From Maribellus comscasis (lineage in GTDB: Bacteria; Bacteroidota; Bacteroidia; Bacteroidales; Prolixibacteraceae): a stretch of DNA of 64,000 nucleotides. The notes below the pieces were generated by a model, which saw only the letters and a list, made by a program, of their open reading frames with translations, was not told the origin of the DNA and made no database searches. The stretch covers positions 3,992,001 through 4,056,000 of the forward strand of contig NZ_CP046401.1 of assembly GCF_009762775.1 (NCBI RefSeq). Reading direction: 5' to 3'. This document shows, piece by piece, positions 19,701 to 28,742 of the stretch (position 1 is its first letter; each line of letters opens with the position of its first letter). A program made the translations under genes and the position numbers.

Positions 19701-19968
19701 TGTCGTCTTCCATTACATCAAGGGTGAATTTGCCGTCCAAATCGGTAGCAGACCCCCGTGTTGTCCCCTTTACAATTACTGATACTCCCGGAATGGGAGA
19801 ACCTGTAGCCGCTTCGGTAACCACTCCGGAAACCTCTTTTGTTGGCTGGGCAATTACGATTTGTGTGAGAAATACTGTCAAAATCAACAATATACCTTTG
19901 ATTCGTATATTTGATGATTTTGCAGAGGAGTTTATGGAGAAACTCCTGTCACTGCAATTTTTTTTCAT
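16756..19968 (-). CDS. susC: SusC/RagA-family TonB-linked outer-membrane transporter
   Basis: A 1070-residue outer-membrane protein and first gene of the PUL operon. The N-terminus has an unusually long hydrophilic stretch before the hydrophobic signal core (about residues 25-40, ending VIAQ). It is followed by a CarboxypepD_reg-like domain (about 45-115, GVVTEAATGSPIPGVSVIVKG), a TonB-box region (EVVVVGYG), the plug with the SusC signature ending in IESIDVLKDAASAAIYGSQAANGV, and a beta-barrel closing with RTILLGVNIKF. It imports oligosaccharides produced at the surface, driven by TonB-ExbBD. No promoter consensus could be placed with confidence in the 373-base region upstream. Confidence 0.96.
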   Translation of the reverse strand: MKKNCSDRSFSINSSAKSSNIRIKGILLILTVFLTQIVIAQPTKEVSGVVTEAATGSPIPGVSVIVKGTTRGSATDLDGKFTLDVMEDDILVISFIGFKSQEIPVAGKTTIDVPLEQEVELFDEVVVVGYGVQKKKLVTGATIQVDGDKLRKRNTTSALQALQGQTPGVQISSTSGQPGEGLKVVVRGLGTIGNSGPLYVVDGVQTGDISYLNNADIESIDVLKDAASAAIYGSQAANGVVLITTKSGAKGKAQISFDAYYGYQNAARKVDLLNSREYAVIMNETAINSGKLPYFSASEVAAMGEGTDWMDEMLYDNAVTQNYNLGINGGNDASTYSMSLSYTGQEGIVGGPSVSNYDRYNFRINTEHKLYDGFLKIGQHLTFGHTEKKGISVGDQYNNTLRSAFNTSPFLPMYDDEGNYLNNTAGAGVMHNGEEWVPWAPGENNPYASMVLNNQSKNNNQKIFGDIYLEINPITNLTYKTTFGVDFYTSEGRSYKPAYELSIYAFRLHDEASQNLSKGLALTWDNILTYNYKLNDHSLTAMAGTSAYRNRGSSVYVTNSDLILSDLEHAYIDNTTNTDLTLLSYGGSPFDESMLLSYFGRLSYNFQEKYLLNATFRRDGSSRFDKEHRWGNFPSVSAGWVVTNESFMGTTQNWMDFLKIRASWGQVGNQNISAWQYLAPIIVGEGYRDGDNNVVNGSNYYFGSADFDASGNSTGAYPSRLANENLVWETSEQTNIGFDARFIDTKLGINFDWYNKRTKDWLLEAPILATAGAEAPFINGGNVKNSGIELALNWNDNIGKFNYFISGNISKNKNEVTEVPTDDGIVHGLTNMLYDNALEFYHRAETGYPIGYFWGWKTDGIFQNEAEVNAYTGADGELIQPSARPGDLRYIDIDNNGVINEDDKTMIGDPNPDYTFGFTFGFDYKGLDFSLSANGVAGNQLVQSYRNQANAFANYTTEILDRWHGEGTSTTIPRVTETNVNYLFSDIFIKDGDFLRISNITLGYDFSKLIRYNYLSQFRLYASVQNAFTFTKYNGMDPEIGYGVENGSSGVDLGYYPRPRTILLGVNIKF

Positions 19969-20341
19969 ACGTAAAAGTTTAATTAGATTATTAATTCTCT
20001 CAATTCTTACAATTTAGCTGCGATGAAAATTCCGTTTCCGGAAATTCATAATAAATCAATTTTAAAAGTATAGACATGGGGATGAAGACATGTGAGAAAA
20101 TGTTTTTGCTTGGTGTATGAAGTGTTAATGCGGGTGTATAAAATGTAAAAAAGCACCGCTCAGTTTGTTAACGTTTTTAATACGTTTTTTTATTTTTTGT
20201 TCTTATTTTATTGACGGAAAGGTGATTTGTTCAGGCTTTGAAGATAAAATGTTGGTTCTCCCTTTTTTCAATTTTTCCATGTGGAGGTTTTCTTCCCGGC
20301 TACTAATTTTGAATCGGATAATGACAGATCTGTTTTTACAT
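19969..20341. promoter_or_regulatory. Upstream regulatory region of the PUL operon (373 bases without a gene)
   Basis: This gap lies before susC and must hold the HTCS-controlled promoter. I see a perfect 10-bp palindrome TTTCCGGAAA at about 20035-20044, a direct repeat of GACATG at about 20073 and 20087, and a direct repeat of ACGTTTTT at about 20171 and 20182 (11 bases apart, about one helical turn). No TAnnTTTG element reads towards susC. I see no credible protein or RNA gene here; the plus-strand ORF at 20165-20371 has no recognisable features. Confidence 0.45.
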
Positions 20342-21595
20342 TTAATCAAATCGGATTGCTTTCTCAGGTGAAATTTTGCTGATAAGGAAACTCGGTATTA
20401 TGAGCATTACTATCGTAATGGTGATACTTGCCAGGTTTAAAATAAGAATATGGAGAATGGAGAAATTAACTGGCGCTACATCAACATAATACATTGCAGG
20501 ATCCAGTTTTACCACATGAAAAACTTTTTGAATGATAATAATTGCAATCGCGATTATATTTCCCCAAAGCATGCCACTGCCGGTTAGAAAGAAAGAGAGG
20601 TATAAAAAAACCTTTCGGACCGACCAGTTCGGGCTTCCGAGTGCTTTCAAAATGCCAATCATATTTATTCGCTCGAGGATTAAAACCAGTAACCCTGATA
20701 TCATATTAAAACCGGCAACTACGCTCAACAGAATTAGAATCACCCATACATTCATATCAATAACCGAAAGCCAATCAAATATTTGCGGATATTCGCGCGT
20801 AATGTTGAGTGTGCGCAAAATCGTTGAATTTTCTTCGCTGTAGCTGATTACCTGGTTTCTTACCCGCTGTTCAATTTCTTCGGTACTGAAAAAATTGTCA
20901 ACTGTAATTTCAAAGCCACTTATCTGGTCGTTCTGCCAGTCATTTAAACGTTGAATGTGTTTTAAATCGCCAAGAATAAAAACATTGTCAAATTCTTCCA
21001 GACCAGTGCGATAAATCCCGCAAACCTTAAGTTGTAAGATTCTGGGGAGGTTTTCATCTTCGTTTAAAAAATAAATAAATACATCGTCGTTTAACTTTAA
21101 GTGCAGCAGCTGTAAAACCTGCTCCGACAAAATAATTTCATTTACCCTCGCCGAATCGTTCAAGGCAGGAATGCGGCCTTCAATCAGGTTTTTTCTGAAA
21201 AAGTCCCAGTTGTAATCTTTGTCAACACCCTTAAAAACAATACCCTGCAAATATTCGTCGGTTTTTATCATTCCGGGTTTTGTAGCATAAACATCTACAC
21301 GGTTGATTCCTTTTATTTTTTTTATTTCGGGGACAAAAGCCTGGTTTTTTGAAATTGGTTTTGTTTCATATGAATTGTTGGAATCGAAATTAATGATTTG
21401 AATATGCGAACCAAAACCAACTATTTTACTTCTGATTTCGTTTTTGAACCCGGTAACCACCGCCACCGAAATTATCATTACCGCCAGCCCGAGTGCAATG
21501 CCAAATAAGGCAATCCGTATTATTTTGTGCGACAAATATTTTTTATTGCTTTTGTCGAAAAATAATTTGCGAGCGATAAATAGTTCGGTGTTCAT
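20342..21595 (-). CDS. LolC/LolE-type ABC transporter permease (FtsX family)
   Basis: A 417-residue inner-membrane protein. It has one N-terminal transmembrane helix (about 25-50, IALGLAVMIISVAVVTGF), a periplasmic MacB-like domain (about 50-260), and three C-terminal helices in the FtsX permease domain (about 270-415, MISGLLVLILERINMIGILKALG). FIARKLFFDKSNKKYLS at the start is typical of the lipoprotein-releasing permeases LolC/LolE. The partner ATPase LolD is not in the window. The start is ATG at 21595, 40 bases after the flippase-like gene on the same strand. A role in lipoprotein sorting is inferred by family. Confidence 0.83.
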   Translation of the reverse strand: MNTELFIARKLFFDKSNKKYLSHKIIRIALFGIALGLAVMIISVAVVTGFKNEIRSKIVGFGSHIQIINFDSNNSYETKPISKNQAFVPEIKKIKGINRVDVYATKPGMIKTDEYLQGIVFKGVDKDYNWDFFRKNLIEGRIPALNDSARVNEIILSEQVLQLLHLKLNDDVFIYFLNEDENLPRILQLKVCGIYRTGLEEFDNVFILGDLKHIQRLNDWQNDQISGFEITVDNFFSTEEIEQRVRNQVISYSEENSTILRTLNITREYPQIFDWLSVIDMNVWVILILLSVVAGFNMISGLLVLILERINMIGILKALGSPNWSVRKVFLYLSFFLTGSGMLWGNIIAIAIIIIQKVFHVVKLDPAMYYVDVAPVNFSILHILILNLASITITIVMLIIPSFLISKISPEKAIRFD

Positions 21596-21635
21596 CCGAA
21601 AAAGTTTTAAATTTTGGAAATTCTGAAGTCAGAAA

Positions 21636-22640
21636 TCAGGCACCTGCCGGCTCCACATCGTTTCTTCTGTTTATAAACGGTAAAACAAGCAACGAAATTA
21701 TACCAATGATAATAATCATCAGTGTCATTGAAGAGTGGGCCACAAACGCAAAAATAATTCCGTTTTCGTTGGCAATACCATAAAGCGAAAGTGCTTCCTT
21801 GGCCATAAAGTGCCATGCTCCTATTCCACCCTGTACCGGAGCCACCATCCCAAAACTCGCCAGAACAAAAGTGGTTAAGCCGGCAATCGGATTTAAATCG
21901 CTTGTAAAATCGAACGCGAAAAAAACCACATACAACATTAAATAATACATGGCCCAAATAAAAAACGAATGAAAAAAGAACCAGCCTTTTCTTTTTATTG
22001 AACCAATAGAAATAAATCCTTCTTTAAAATTATTGATGATTTCTACAAGTTTAGTGAAAACCACCGTGTGTTTAAATGCTTTTCTGAAAATATACATAAG
22101 AACAATCAAAACGACCAATCCACCAATTAAATATGGAGATGTAATAATTGAACCAAGCTTTTCTTCAATGCCTGGATTGTTATGAAGAAAGCTCAACATT
22201 TCGCCAAATTGCGAAAAAATGACAATTGCCAGCAGTACCAAAAGAGAAACCATGTCAACCGCTCTTTCCGCAACGACAGTCCCTATCAGTTTTGTAAACG
22301 AAAGTTTTTCATAACGTGATAACACTCCACATCTCGATATTTCTCCCATTCGGGGTATCGCCATGTTCATCAGATATCCTACCATAACTGCCAGAAAAGT
22401 ATTTACAAACCTTGGTTTATGCCCAATGGGCTCAATCATCAATCCCCATCGTAAAGTACGGCTTATATGACTAAGCAATCCAATGAAAAGAGAAACAATA
22501 ACCCAAACATAATTTACATCGTTTTTTAGTACCGATTTAATTCGTTCAATATCTTGATCTTTATAAATAAGCCAGAAAATAAATGCGCCAACAGCAAAAA
22601 AGGCCAGAAACTTTAATACGTTAAGTACAATTTTTTTCAA
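21636..22640 (-). CDS. Flippase-like / lysylphosphatidylglycerol synthase TM-domain protein (UPF0104)
   Basis: A roughly 334-residue polytopic membrane protein with about eight hydrophobic helices. The motif SHISRTLRWGLMIEPIG (near residues 55-72) and YLMNMAIPRMGEISRC identify the LPG_synthase_TM/UPF0104 family, related to the flippase domain of MprF and AglD. No catalytic synthase domain is attached, so it would move lipids rather than make them. There is no ATG at the N-terminus; I favour TTG at 22640, which starts KKIVLNVLKFLAFFAVG. A TTG at 22673 would add 11 residues. It is followed by the LolC/E-type gene and is divergent from rsmA. Confidence 0.8.
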   Translation of the reverse strand: MKKIVLNVLKFLAFFAVGAFIFWLIYKDQDIERIKSVLKNDVNYVWVIVSLFIGLLSHISRTLRWGLMIEPIGHKPRFVNTFLAVMVGYLMNMAIPRMGEISRCGVLSRYEKLSFTKLIGTVVAERAVDMVSLLVLLAIVIFSQFGEMLSFLHNNPGIEEKLGSIITSPYLIGGLVVLIVLMYIFRKAFKHTVVFTKLVEIINNFKEGFISIGSIKRKGWFFFHSFFIWAMYYLMLYVVFFAFDFTSDLNPIAGLTTFVLASFGMVAPVQGGIGAWHFMAKEALSLYGIANENGIIFAFVAHSSMTLMIIIIGIISLLVLPFINRRNDVEPAGA

Positions 22641-22751
22641 TCTGTAGTTTTTTTGGGTGCAAACCGGTTTCAAAATAATAATCCCTAAATTTTTATTACT
22701 TTCGGGATGCGAAATTTAAATGGCTGCAACTATTCGTAGCGAACAAAAATA

Positions 22752-22759
22752 TAAATTTG
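22752..22759 (+). promoter_or_regulatory. Candidate -7 element for rsmA-mgtE
   Basis: TAAATTTG matches the TAnnTTTG consensus about 60 bases before the rsmA ATG. The -33 position is not a clean TTTG. Confidence 0.35.
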
Positions 22760-22820
22760 TTTTATTAATTTCGATAAAAAGAATATAAGGTTATAACAGA
22801 AATGGACGAGGCGGGGAGTA

Positions 22821-23606
22821 ATGAATATTGTAAGACCCAAAAAAAAACTTGGTCAGCATTTTTTGAAAGATCAGAATATTGCACGTAAAATTGTTGACAG
22901 TCTGGGAACTACCGAACCCAATGTGTTAGAAGTAGGACCCGGGATGGGAGTGCTGACACAGTTTTTGCTTGAACGTCCCGAACTTAATGTTCATGTTATA
23001 GAAATAGACAAGGAATCGGTTGAGTATTTATATCAAAATTTTCCGGCGCTGGAAAATCATATTTATTCTGAAGATTTTTTGAAATTTAATTTTCCCGATC
23101 TTTTCGAAGGAAAGTTCAATATCATAGGGAACTTTCCCTACAACATTTCTTCTCAAATATTTTTCCGGGTTCTTGAATTCAGAAACCGGATCCCCGAGGT
23201 TGTCGGAATGATTCAGAAAGAGGTAGCCGAAAGAATTAACGCCGGCCACGGAAATAAGACCTATGGAATCTTGAGTGTGTTGCTTCAAACTTTTTATCAG
23301 ATAGAATATCTTTTTACGGTTTCCGAACAGGTTTTTACTCCCCCTCCAAAAGTAAAATCGGCGGTAATCCGTTTAGTGCGCAACGACCGGACCGATTTGC
23401 CGTGTGATGAAACGCTTTTTTTTAAAGTAGTAAAAGCGGCTTTCAACCAGCGGCGAAAGATGCTTCGGAACTCTCTGAAGGAAATTTGTATTGATCTTCC
23501 CGCCGAATATGCTGAAAAAAGACCTGAGCAGCTCTCTGTTGATGACTACATTGAATTAACTTGCGGAATTGAAAATCAAATCAAAAAGACAGGACATGCA
23601 ATTTGA
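22821..23606 (+). CDS. rsmA: 16S rRNA (adenine1518-N6/adenine1519-N6)-dimethyltransferase
   Basis: A 261-residue cytosolic enzyme that dimethylates two adjacent adenines near the 3' end of 16S rRNA. It starts with [16 protein letters not shown], the family signature. SAM-binding motif I is [10 protein letters not shown] and the catalytic motif is NFPYNIS (the N-[LF]-P-Y type). The C-terminal helical part has [10 protein letters not shown] and [14 protein letters not shown]. Length agrees with KsgA (about 260-270). The mgtE start lies 11 bases inside its 3' end. Confidence 0.97.
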   Translation: MNIVRPKKKLGQHFLKDQNIARKIVDSLGTTEPNVLEVGPGMGVLTQFLLERPELNVHVIEIDKESVEYLYQNFPALENHIYSEDFLKFNFPDLFEGKFNIIGNFPYNISSQIFFRVLEFRNRIPEVVGMIQKEVAERINAGHGNKTYGILSVLLQTFYQIEYLFTVSEQVFTPPPKVKSAVIRLVRNDRTDLPCDETLFFKVVKAAFNQRRKMLRNSLKEICIDLPAEYAEKRPEQLSVDDYIELTCGIENQIKKTGHAI

Positions 23607-24954
23607 AATTTCAAGAGAATATATCGATCACATCAAAGAACTTGTTGAAAACGACAACAAGAACGAATTGCAGCAGTTGATGGAGGAACTCCACCCCGCT
23701 GACATTGCAGAGGTAATGGATGATTTGAGCATGGACGAAGCCAAATACATCTACTTGCTTCTTGACGGAGAAAAGGCTTCTGATGTTTTGGTTGAAATTC
23801 CCGAAAACGACCGGCGAAGATTCCTGAAGGTATTGCCACCCGAGTTTATTGCCAGTAAGTTTATCGAATACATGGACTCTGATGATGCGGCGGATGTTGT
23901 TGCAGCTTTGGATGACGATGTAAAAAAAGAGGTTTTAAACGAGATTGAGGATATTGAGCAGGCCGGCGATATTGTTGACCTTTTGGAATATGAAGAAGAC
24001 TCTGCCGGGGGAATTATGGCAAAAGAACTGGTGGTGGTAAATACAAACTGGACCGTTGCCACCTGTTTAAAAGAAATTAGCCGGCAGGCCGAGGAGGTAG
24101 ATGAAATCTACTATATTTATGTGGTCGACGATGCCGAAAAACTGAAGGGTGTTCTTTCACTCAAAAAACTCATTCTGAACAATACAAATACAAAAATTTC
24201 GAATATCTATAACCCGGATGTAAAAATGGTTGATACCAGTACCCGGCAGGAAGAAGTAGCGGAAATTATGGATAAATACGACTTGGTTGCGATTCCTGTG
24301 GTTGACGAAATTGGTCGGTTGAAAGGTAGGATTACCTTTGACGATGTCATTGATTTTGTGCGTGAAGAGGCCGAGAAAGATTACCAAATGGTATCGGGTA
24401 TTACCGGCGATGTTGAACCGGGCGATAAGGTTTGGGAGCTACTACGGGCACGTTTCCCCTGGTTGTTAATCGGGCTGCTTGGCGGGATTATGGGAGCACT
24501 TGTTTTGGGAAGCCATGAAGATGCATTGAGTAAAGTCACCGAACTGGCGTTTTTTATACCCTTAATTGCTGCAATGGCGGGAAATGTGGGAGTACAGTCG
24601 TCCTCGATTGTGGTGCAAAGCATTGCCAGCGGCGTGAAAGATATTGAATCGACGTCTAAAAAATTAATAAAGGAAATTTCAGTGGCCTTATTAACCGCTT
24701 CTATTTTTGCGATACTTATTTTTATCTACAATTATTTTACACAGGGGAATATGGATCTTACTTTTTCTGTGTCTATTTCTTTGTTTATTGTAATTATATT
24801 CGCGTCATTTTTTGGAACCACAATTCCATTAATATTGCATCGTTTAAAAATAGATCCAGCACTTGCAACAGGACCTTTTATAACTACAATGAACGACATT
24901 TGCGGCTTGCTTATTTATCTGATGATTGGAAAGATGTTTTTTGAATTTTTATAA
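23596..24954 (+). CDS. mgtE: MgtE-family magnesium transporter
   Basis: A 452-residue protein, the usual MgtE length. An N-terminal acidic helical MgtE_N domain (about 15-125, [27 protein letters not shown]) precedes paired CBS domains (about 130-250) and five transmembrane helices (about 275-450). The last part has the conserved [20 protein letters not shown] and [16 protein letters not shown] motifs that line the Mg2+ pore. I chose ATG 23596 over the longer TTG-started frame at 23569. Translation is probably coupled to rsmA because of the overlap. The N and CBS domains act as the Mg2+ sensor in known members. Confidence 0.95.
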   Translation: MQFEISREYIDHIKELVENDNKNELQQLMEELHPADIAEVMDDLSMDEAKYIYLLLDGEKASDVLVEIPENDRRRFLKVLPPEFIASKFIEYMDSDDAADVVAALDDDVKKEVLNEIEDIEQAGDIVDLLEYEEDSAGGIMAKELVVVNTNWTVATCLKEISRQAEEVDEIYYIYVVDDAEKLKGVLSLKKLILNNTNTKISNIYNPDVKMVDTSTRQEEVAEIMDKYDLVAIPVVDEIGRLKGRITFDDVIDFVREEAEKDYQMVSGITGDVEPGDKVWELLRARFPWLLIGLLGGIMGALVLGSHEDALSKVTELAFFIPLIAAMAGNVGVQSSSIVVQSIASGVKDIESTSKKLIKEISVALLTASIFAILIFIYNYFTQGNMDLTFSVSISLFIVIIFASFFGTTIPLILHRLKIDPALATGPFITTMNDICGLLIYLMIGKMFFEFL

Positions 24955-24963
24955 GAACAGCTT

Positions 24964-25437
24964 GTGTTTGTAAAAAAAATCGTAATTGGCAGGAAAGATA
25001 TTGCCGACTTCGAAAAACTCGGTTTGTTGAGTATTGAAGTGAAAGTGGACTCGGGAGCTTATACATCCAGTTTTCATTGCCATAAAATTTCGTGTATTGA
25101 AAAAGAGGGGGAAAACTGGGTAAAATGTAATTTCCTGGATCCGGATCATGAAATGTACCACGAAAAAGAATTTTGTTTTCCGGTTCACAAAACACGTCGT
25201 GTAAAAAGTTCAAACGGCATGGTGGAAGAAAGGTATTCCATAATTACTGACATAAAAATATTTGAAAATATTTATCCTATAGAATTAACGTTGACGGAAA
25301 GACAAGATATGAAACATCCGGTTTTACTGGGCCGGAAATTTCTGTCAAAGAAATTTATTGTCGATACGTCAAAAAAGAATCTTTCAAAAAAGAGAGAGAA
25401 GATAGAAATTAAATTACCGAAAAAAGCAGACAGATGA
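24964..25437 (+). CDS. Retropepsin-like 'ATP-dependent zinc protease' family protein (RimB-like)
   Basis: A 157-residue protein of the PF05618 family, a retropepsin-fold putative aspartyl protease often encoded with RimK. The active-site-like motif is [10 protein letters not shown] with Asp29, and a second conserved block is [12 protein letters not shown] near residue 115. The start is GTG at 24964, nine bases after the mgtE stop. Its stop overlaps the rimK ATG by four bases (ATGA). In Pseudomonas the relative RimB works with RimK on ribosomal protein S6 glutamylation. Here the substrate is unknown. Confidence 0.8.
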   Translation: MFVKKIVIGRKDIADFEKLGLLSIEVKVDSGAYTSSFHCHKISCIEKEGENWVKCNFLDPDHEMYHEKEFCFPVHKTRRVKSSNGMVEERYSIITDIKIFENIYPIELTLTERQDMKHPVLLGRKFLSKKFIVDTSKKNLSKKREKIEIKLPKKADR

Positions 25438-26306
25438 AGATTGTAATCCTATCAAGAAATCCACATTTATATTCAACAAAACGATTGGTTCAGGCAGGAG
25501 AAAAACGAAAACATGAAATGGTGGTGGTGGACCACACCAAATGCGATTTAATCATTGAAAAAAAGAACCCGGTTATTATTTACAAAGGGGCAAAGCTGGA
25601 AAATGTCGATGCTGTGATTCCGCGAATTGGGGCATCAGTCACATTTTACGGGACAGCTGTGGTTCGCCAGTTTGAAATGATGAAGGTGTTTACTGCAGTG
25701 GAATCGCAGGCTCTCGTTCGTTCACGTGATAAACTCCGCAGTTTTCAGATATTGTCGCGTGCCGGTTTAGGTTTGCCAAAAACTGTTTTTACCAATTACT
25801 CAAAAAATGTAAAAGACATTATTAAAGGAGCGGGTGGTACGCCGGTGGTTATCAAACTGCTTGAAGGAACACAAGGACTTGGTGTGGTTTTAGCTGAAAC
25901 AGATAATGCAGCCGAATCGGTGCTGGAAGCTTTTAATGGTTTAAAGGCAAGGGTAATTGTTCAGGAATTTGTAAAAGAAGCTAAAGGTGCTGATATCAGA
26001 GCATTTGTCGTTGATGGCGTTGTGGTTGGAGCCATGAAACGCCAGGCAAAAAAAGGTGAATTCCGATCCAATCTGCACCGTGGAGGATCGGCCGAGATTA
26101 TTGAACTTTCGGAGGATGAAGAAAATGCTGCCTTAAAAGCTGCACGTGTAATGGGGCTTGGCATTTGCGGTGTTGATATGTTACAATCAGACCACGGGCC
26201 CCTGATTCTGGAGGTAAATTCGTCGCCGGGTCTGGAAGGTATCGAGTCCGCAACCGGAAAAGACATCGCCAAAAGCATTATTCGTTACATTGAACGAAAT
26301 GTTTGA
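25434..26306 (+). CDS. rimK: RimK-family alpha-L-glutamate ligase (ATP-grasp)
   Basis: A 290-residue ATP-grasp ligase. The N-terminal pre-grasp region starts [22 protein letters not shown], and the central [18 protein letters not shown] is the nucleotide-binding lid. [12 protein letters not shown] and the metal-binding [15 protein letters not shown] close the active site, as in RimK/LysX proteins. E. coli RimK adds glutamates to the C-terminus of ribosomal protein S6 and can make poly-glutamate. The length matches E. coli RimK (about 300). The ATG overlaps the protease stop by four bases; the next gene begins within nine bases of its stop. Confidence 0.93.
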   Translation: MKIVILSRNPHLYSTKRLVQAGEKRKHEMVVVDHTKCDLIIEKKNPVIIYKGAKLENVDAVIPRIGASVTFYGTAVVRQFEMMKVFTAVESQALVRSRDKLRSFQILSRAGLGLPKTVFTNYSKNVKDIIKGAGGTPVVIKLLEGTQGLGVVLAETDNAAESVLEAFNGLKARVIVQEFVKEAKGADIRAFVVDGVVVGAMKRQAKKGEFRSNLHRGGSAEIIELSEDEENAALKAARVMGLGICGVDMLQSDHGPLILEVNSSPGLEGIESATGKDIAKSIIRYIERNV

Positions 26307-26314
26307 TTCAAAAT

Positions 26315-27280
26315 ATGAATAAGAGAAAGAAAATTACCATTCTGGGTGAGGAAATTGCGCCCGGTAAAAAAAGAATTTTAAACCTCGACATTGCCCGTTT
26401 GCATACCTATTCAAAAATTGAAATTCCTGTAATTGTTGAACGTGCAAAAGAAGAAGGACTGGTTCTTTTATTAAACGCCGGGATTCACGGAAACGAATTA
26501 AACGGGGTTGAAATTGTTCGCGAATTGCTCGCGAGAAAATTTACGAAACCCGAAAAAGGAATAGTAATTAGTATTCCTACGTTGAATATTTTTGGGTTTA
26601 TCAATCAAACCCGCGAATTTCCCGATGGCAAAGATTTAAACCGCATTTTTCCGGGTTCGCAAAAAGGTTCACTCGCTGGTATTTTTGCTCATCACATGAT
26701 GAAAGAGATTATTCCGCATGTAGATTATTGTATCGATTTTCATACCGGAGGAGCACGTCGTTTTAATTCTTCGCAGATTCGCATTTCTAAAGACAATGAA
26801 GAATTGCTTGAGTTGGCAAAGATTTTTAATCCGCGGTTTATTGTTTATGCCGGGCAACGTGAAAAATCGTTTCGGCAGGCGGCTACACTTGCAGGCAAAA
26901 AAGTGTTGCTTTTTGAAGGCGGAAAGACACACGACTTTAATCAGCGCATTACAAAACGAGGGGTTTCAGGAACAATGAAACTGATGCAATATCTCGGGAT
27001 GCGTGACTTTTCGGAGGAATTGGAGAAGATGAACAATTATTCCGATGCAGTTATTATTAAAAATTCTACGTGGCTGCGCGCACGGCAGGGTGGGCTGTTT
27101 CGGTTTTTTATAAAAGACGGAGCAAAAGTAAAAAAGGATGAAATTATTGGTACCATATCCGATCCGTACGGGAAATACGAATACAAAATAAAAATACCTG
27201 CTGACGGGCACATTATTGGCCTAAACCACGCACCGGTGGTATACAAAGGCGATGCCTTGCTGCATTTAGGGTTTGAATAA
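26315..27280 (+). CDS. AstE/aspartoacylase-type zinc deacylase
   Basis: A 321-residue member of the succinylglutamate desuccinylase/aspartoacylase family (PF04952, M14-like fold). The zinc ligands are His58 and Glu61 in GIHGNELNG, with the third His in YCIDFHTGG. A C-terminal small domain with DGAKVKKDEIIGTI looks like a lipoyl-type beta hammerhead. I prefer ATG 26315; a TTG at 26303 would overlap rimK by four bases. The position directly after rimK suggests it hydrolyses an amide made by, or related to, the RimK product. The real substrate is not known. Confidence 0.85.
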   Translation: MNKRKKITILGEEIAPGKKRILNLDIARLHTYSKIEIPVIVERAKEEGLVLLLNAGIHGNELNGVEIVRELLARKFTKPEKGIVISIPTLNIFGFINQTREFPDGKDLNRIFPGSQKGSLAGIFAHHMMKEIIPHVDYCIDFHTGGARRFNSSQIRISKDNEELLELAKIFNPRFIVYAGQREKSFRQAATLAGKKVLLFEGGKTHDFNQRITKRGVSGTMKLMQYLGMRDFSEELEKMNNYSDAVIIKNSTWLRARQGGLFRFFIKDGAKVKKDEIIGTISDPYGKYEYKIKIPADGHIIGLNHAPVVYKGDALLHLGFE

Positions 27281-27285
27281 ACTAA

Positions 27286-28539
27286 CTAAACAGAATTTAT
27301 TGCTTCTACCGGATCGAGTTTGGCGGCAGATCGTGCTGGCATTAATCCGGCAATAAAACCAATAACACTTGAAATCAATAAGCCTCTTACGATATTTCCA
27401 ACTGTTAAAACAATAGTAAATTCACTAACATAAGTGACAATCTGTGTCCCGATAAAAATCAATACCAGACCAACTACTCCTCCAATCAATGAAAGTACAA
27501 TGGCTTCAAAGATAAATTGTAACAAAATAAAGTACCGTTTAGCTCCGAGCGATTTTTGAATGCCGATAATTCTTGTACGTTCTTTTACCGAAACAAACAT
27601 GATATTGGCAATTCCAAAGCCGCCCACCAAAATGGAAAATCCGCCGATAATTGCACCGGCAAGGTTGATTACTCCAAAAAGCTGGTCAAACTGGTTTGAG
27701 ATCAGGTTTACTTCATTTAGAGCAAAATCATTTTCCTCCATTGGTTTTAAACGATGGATATTTCGCATAATTCCTTCCAGCTCGGCAATAAATTCATCCT
27801 GGTCAACATTTTGTTTTGCTTTTACGCAAATGGTTTGCCCGCGGTCGCGATTTCGGACGTCGACCATATAAAACGATTTTGTGGCCGAGATTTGGATATA
27901 GTTGTCCATGCTCGTCCCAAACATGTCTTGCCCCATTTTCTCGTAAACCCCAATTATTCTGAATTTGTATCCCTGGATTTTTATTGTTGTCCCCACCGGG
28001 TTCGTTCCGCTGAACAATTTATTGGCTATTTCTGCTCCAATTACAGTTACCGGTGCGCCTGAGTTCATTTCAGCTTCGGTAAAATATCGTCCCTGGTTAA
28101 GTTCCAGGTTCCAGACATCATACAGTGGATAAGATGTGGCCAGGATAGTTGCATTCTCGAGTTTGTCGGAACCGGATTGAACAGTTCTGGAGAATCCGAA
28201 AAAGAAAGAGGCGTTGTCTATGGTATTCCCCCGTCTCACCAATTCTTCTGTTTCTTCAGGAGTTGGTGAGGGCCGATTTAAATATCTCCACCATGGATAC
28301 TCTGTTTCTCCTTCCGGTGGTGTCCAGGGCCATTTTTGAACATAAACCATGTCACTTCCCAGCGAATTCAAACTCTCTTTGATAAACCGTTCGAGTGAAT
28401 CGATTACTGTAAAAACCGAAATAATAGCAAAAATTCCAATGGTAATTCCCAAAAGCGAAAGCAAAGTTCGCAACTTGTTTGCCCTTAGCGAACCAAACGC
28501 AAAACTAAAACTTTCAAATATGAGTCTTAAAAGCAACAT
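27286..28539 (-). CDS. MacB-like ABC transporter permease
   Basis: A 417-residue permease with an N-terminal helix (about 22-45, LLSLLGITIGIFAIISVFTVIDSL), a MacB_PCD periplasmic domain (about 45-250) and three C-terminal helices of the FtsX domain (about 285-415, GGFGIANIMFVSVKERTRIIGIQKSLGAKR). No ATP-binding subunit is fused or adjacent, so the partner ATPase is elsewhere. The LRANKLRTLLSLLGITIGI start is the typical MacB-type permease beginning. The gene is convergent with the deacylase, five bases away. Cargo cannot be told from sequence. Confidence 0.87.
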   Translation of the reverse strand: MLLLRLIFESFSFAFGSLRANKLRTLLSLLGITIGIFAIISVFTVIDSLERFIKESLNSLGSDMVYVQKWPWTPPEGETEYPWWRYLNRPSPTPEETEELVRRGNTIDNASFFFGFSRTVQSGSDKLENATILATSYPLYDVWNLELNQGRYFTEAEMNSGAPVTVIGAEIANKLFSGTNPVGTTIKIQGYKFRIIGVYEKMGQDMFGTSMDNYIQISATKSFYMVDVRNRDRGQTICVKAKQNVDQDEFIAELEGIMRNIHRLKPMEENDFALNEVNLISNQFDQLFGVINLAGAIIGGFSILVGGFGIANIMFVSVKERTRIIGIQKSLGAKRYFILLQFIFEAIVLSLIGGVVGLVLIFIGTQIVTYVSEFTIVLTVGNIVRGLLISSVIGFIAGLMPARSAAKLDPVEAINSV

Positions 28540-28742
28540 TCAGGAAATGGATTTCGGTTTTAAAAATACAACTTGTTTAAACGATAAAAATTAAAATTTC
28601 TTAAAAAAGTAATTTTCCTTTATTAGTGCATTTTTTTTGTAATGATTACAGTTTATATTTAAGATTGAAAACAAACTTAAAAAAATCCAAAATAAAATTT
28701 TTTTATCCTTTTGTTTTTTAACAATATCTGCATTGATTTTTT

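Noticed and set aside
20165-20371. 68-codon plus-strand ORF before susC
   Set aside because: Its product is a random-looking hydrophobic mix, it runs into the LolC/E-type gene, and no start context is seen.
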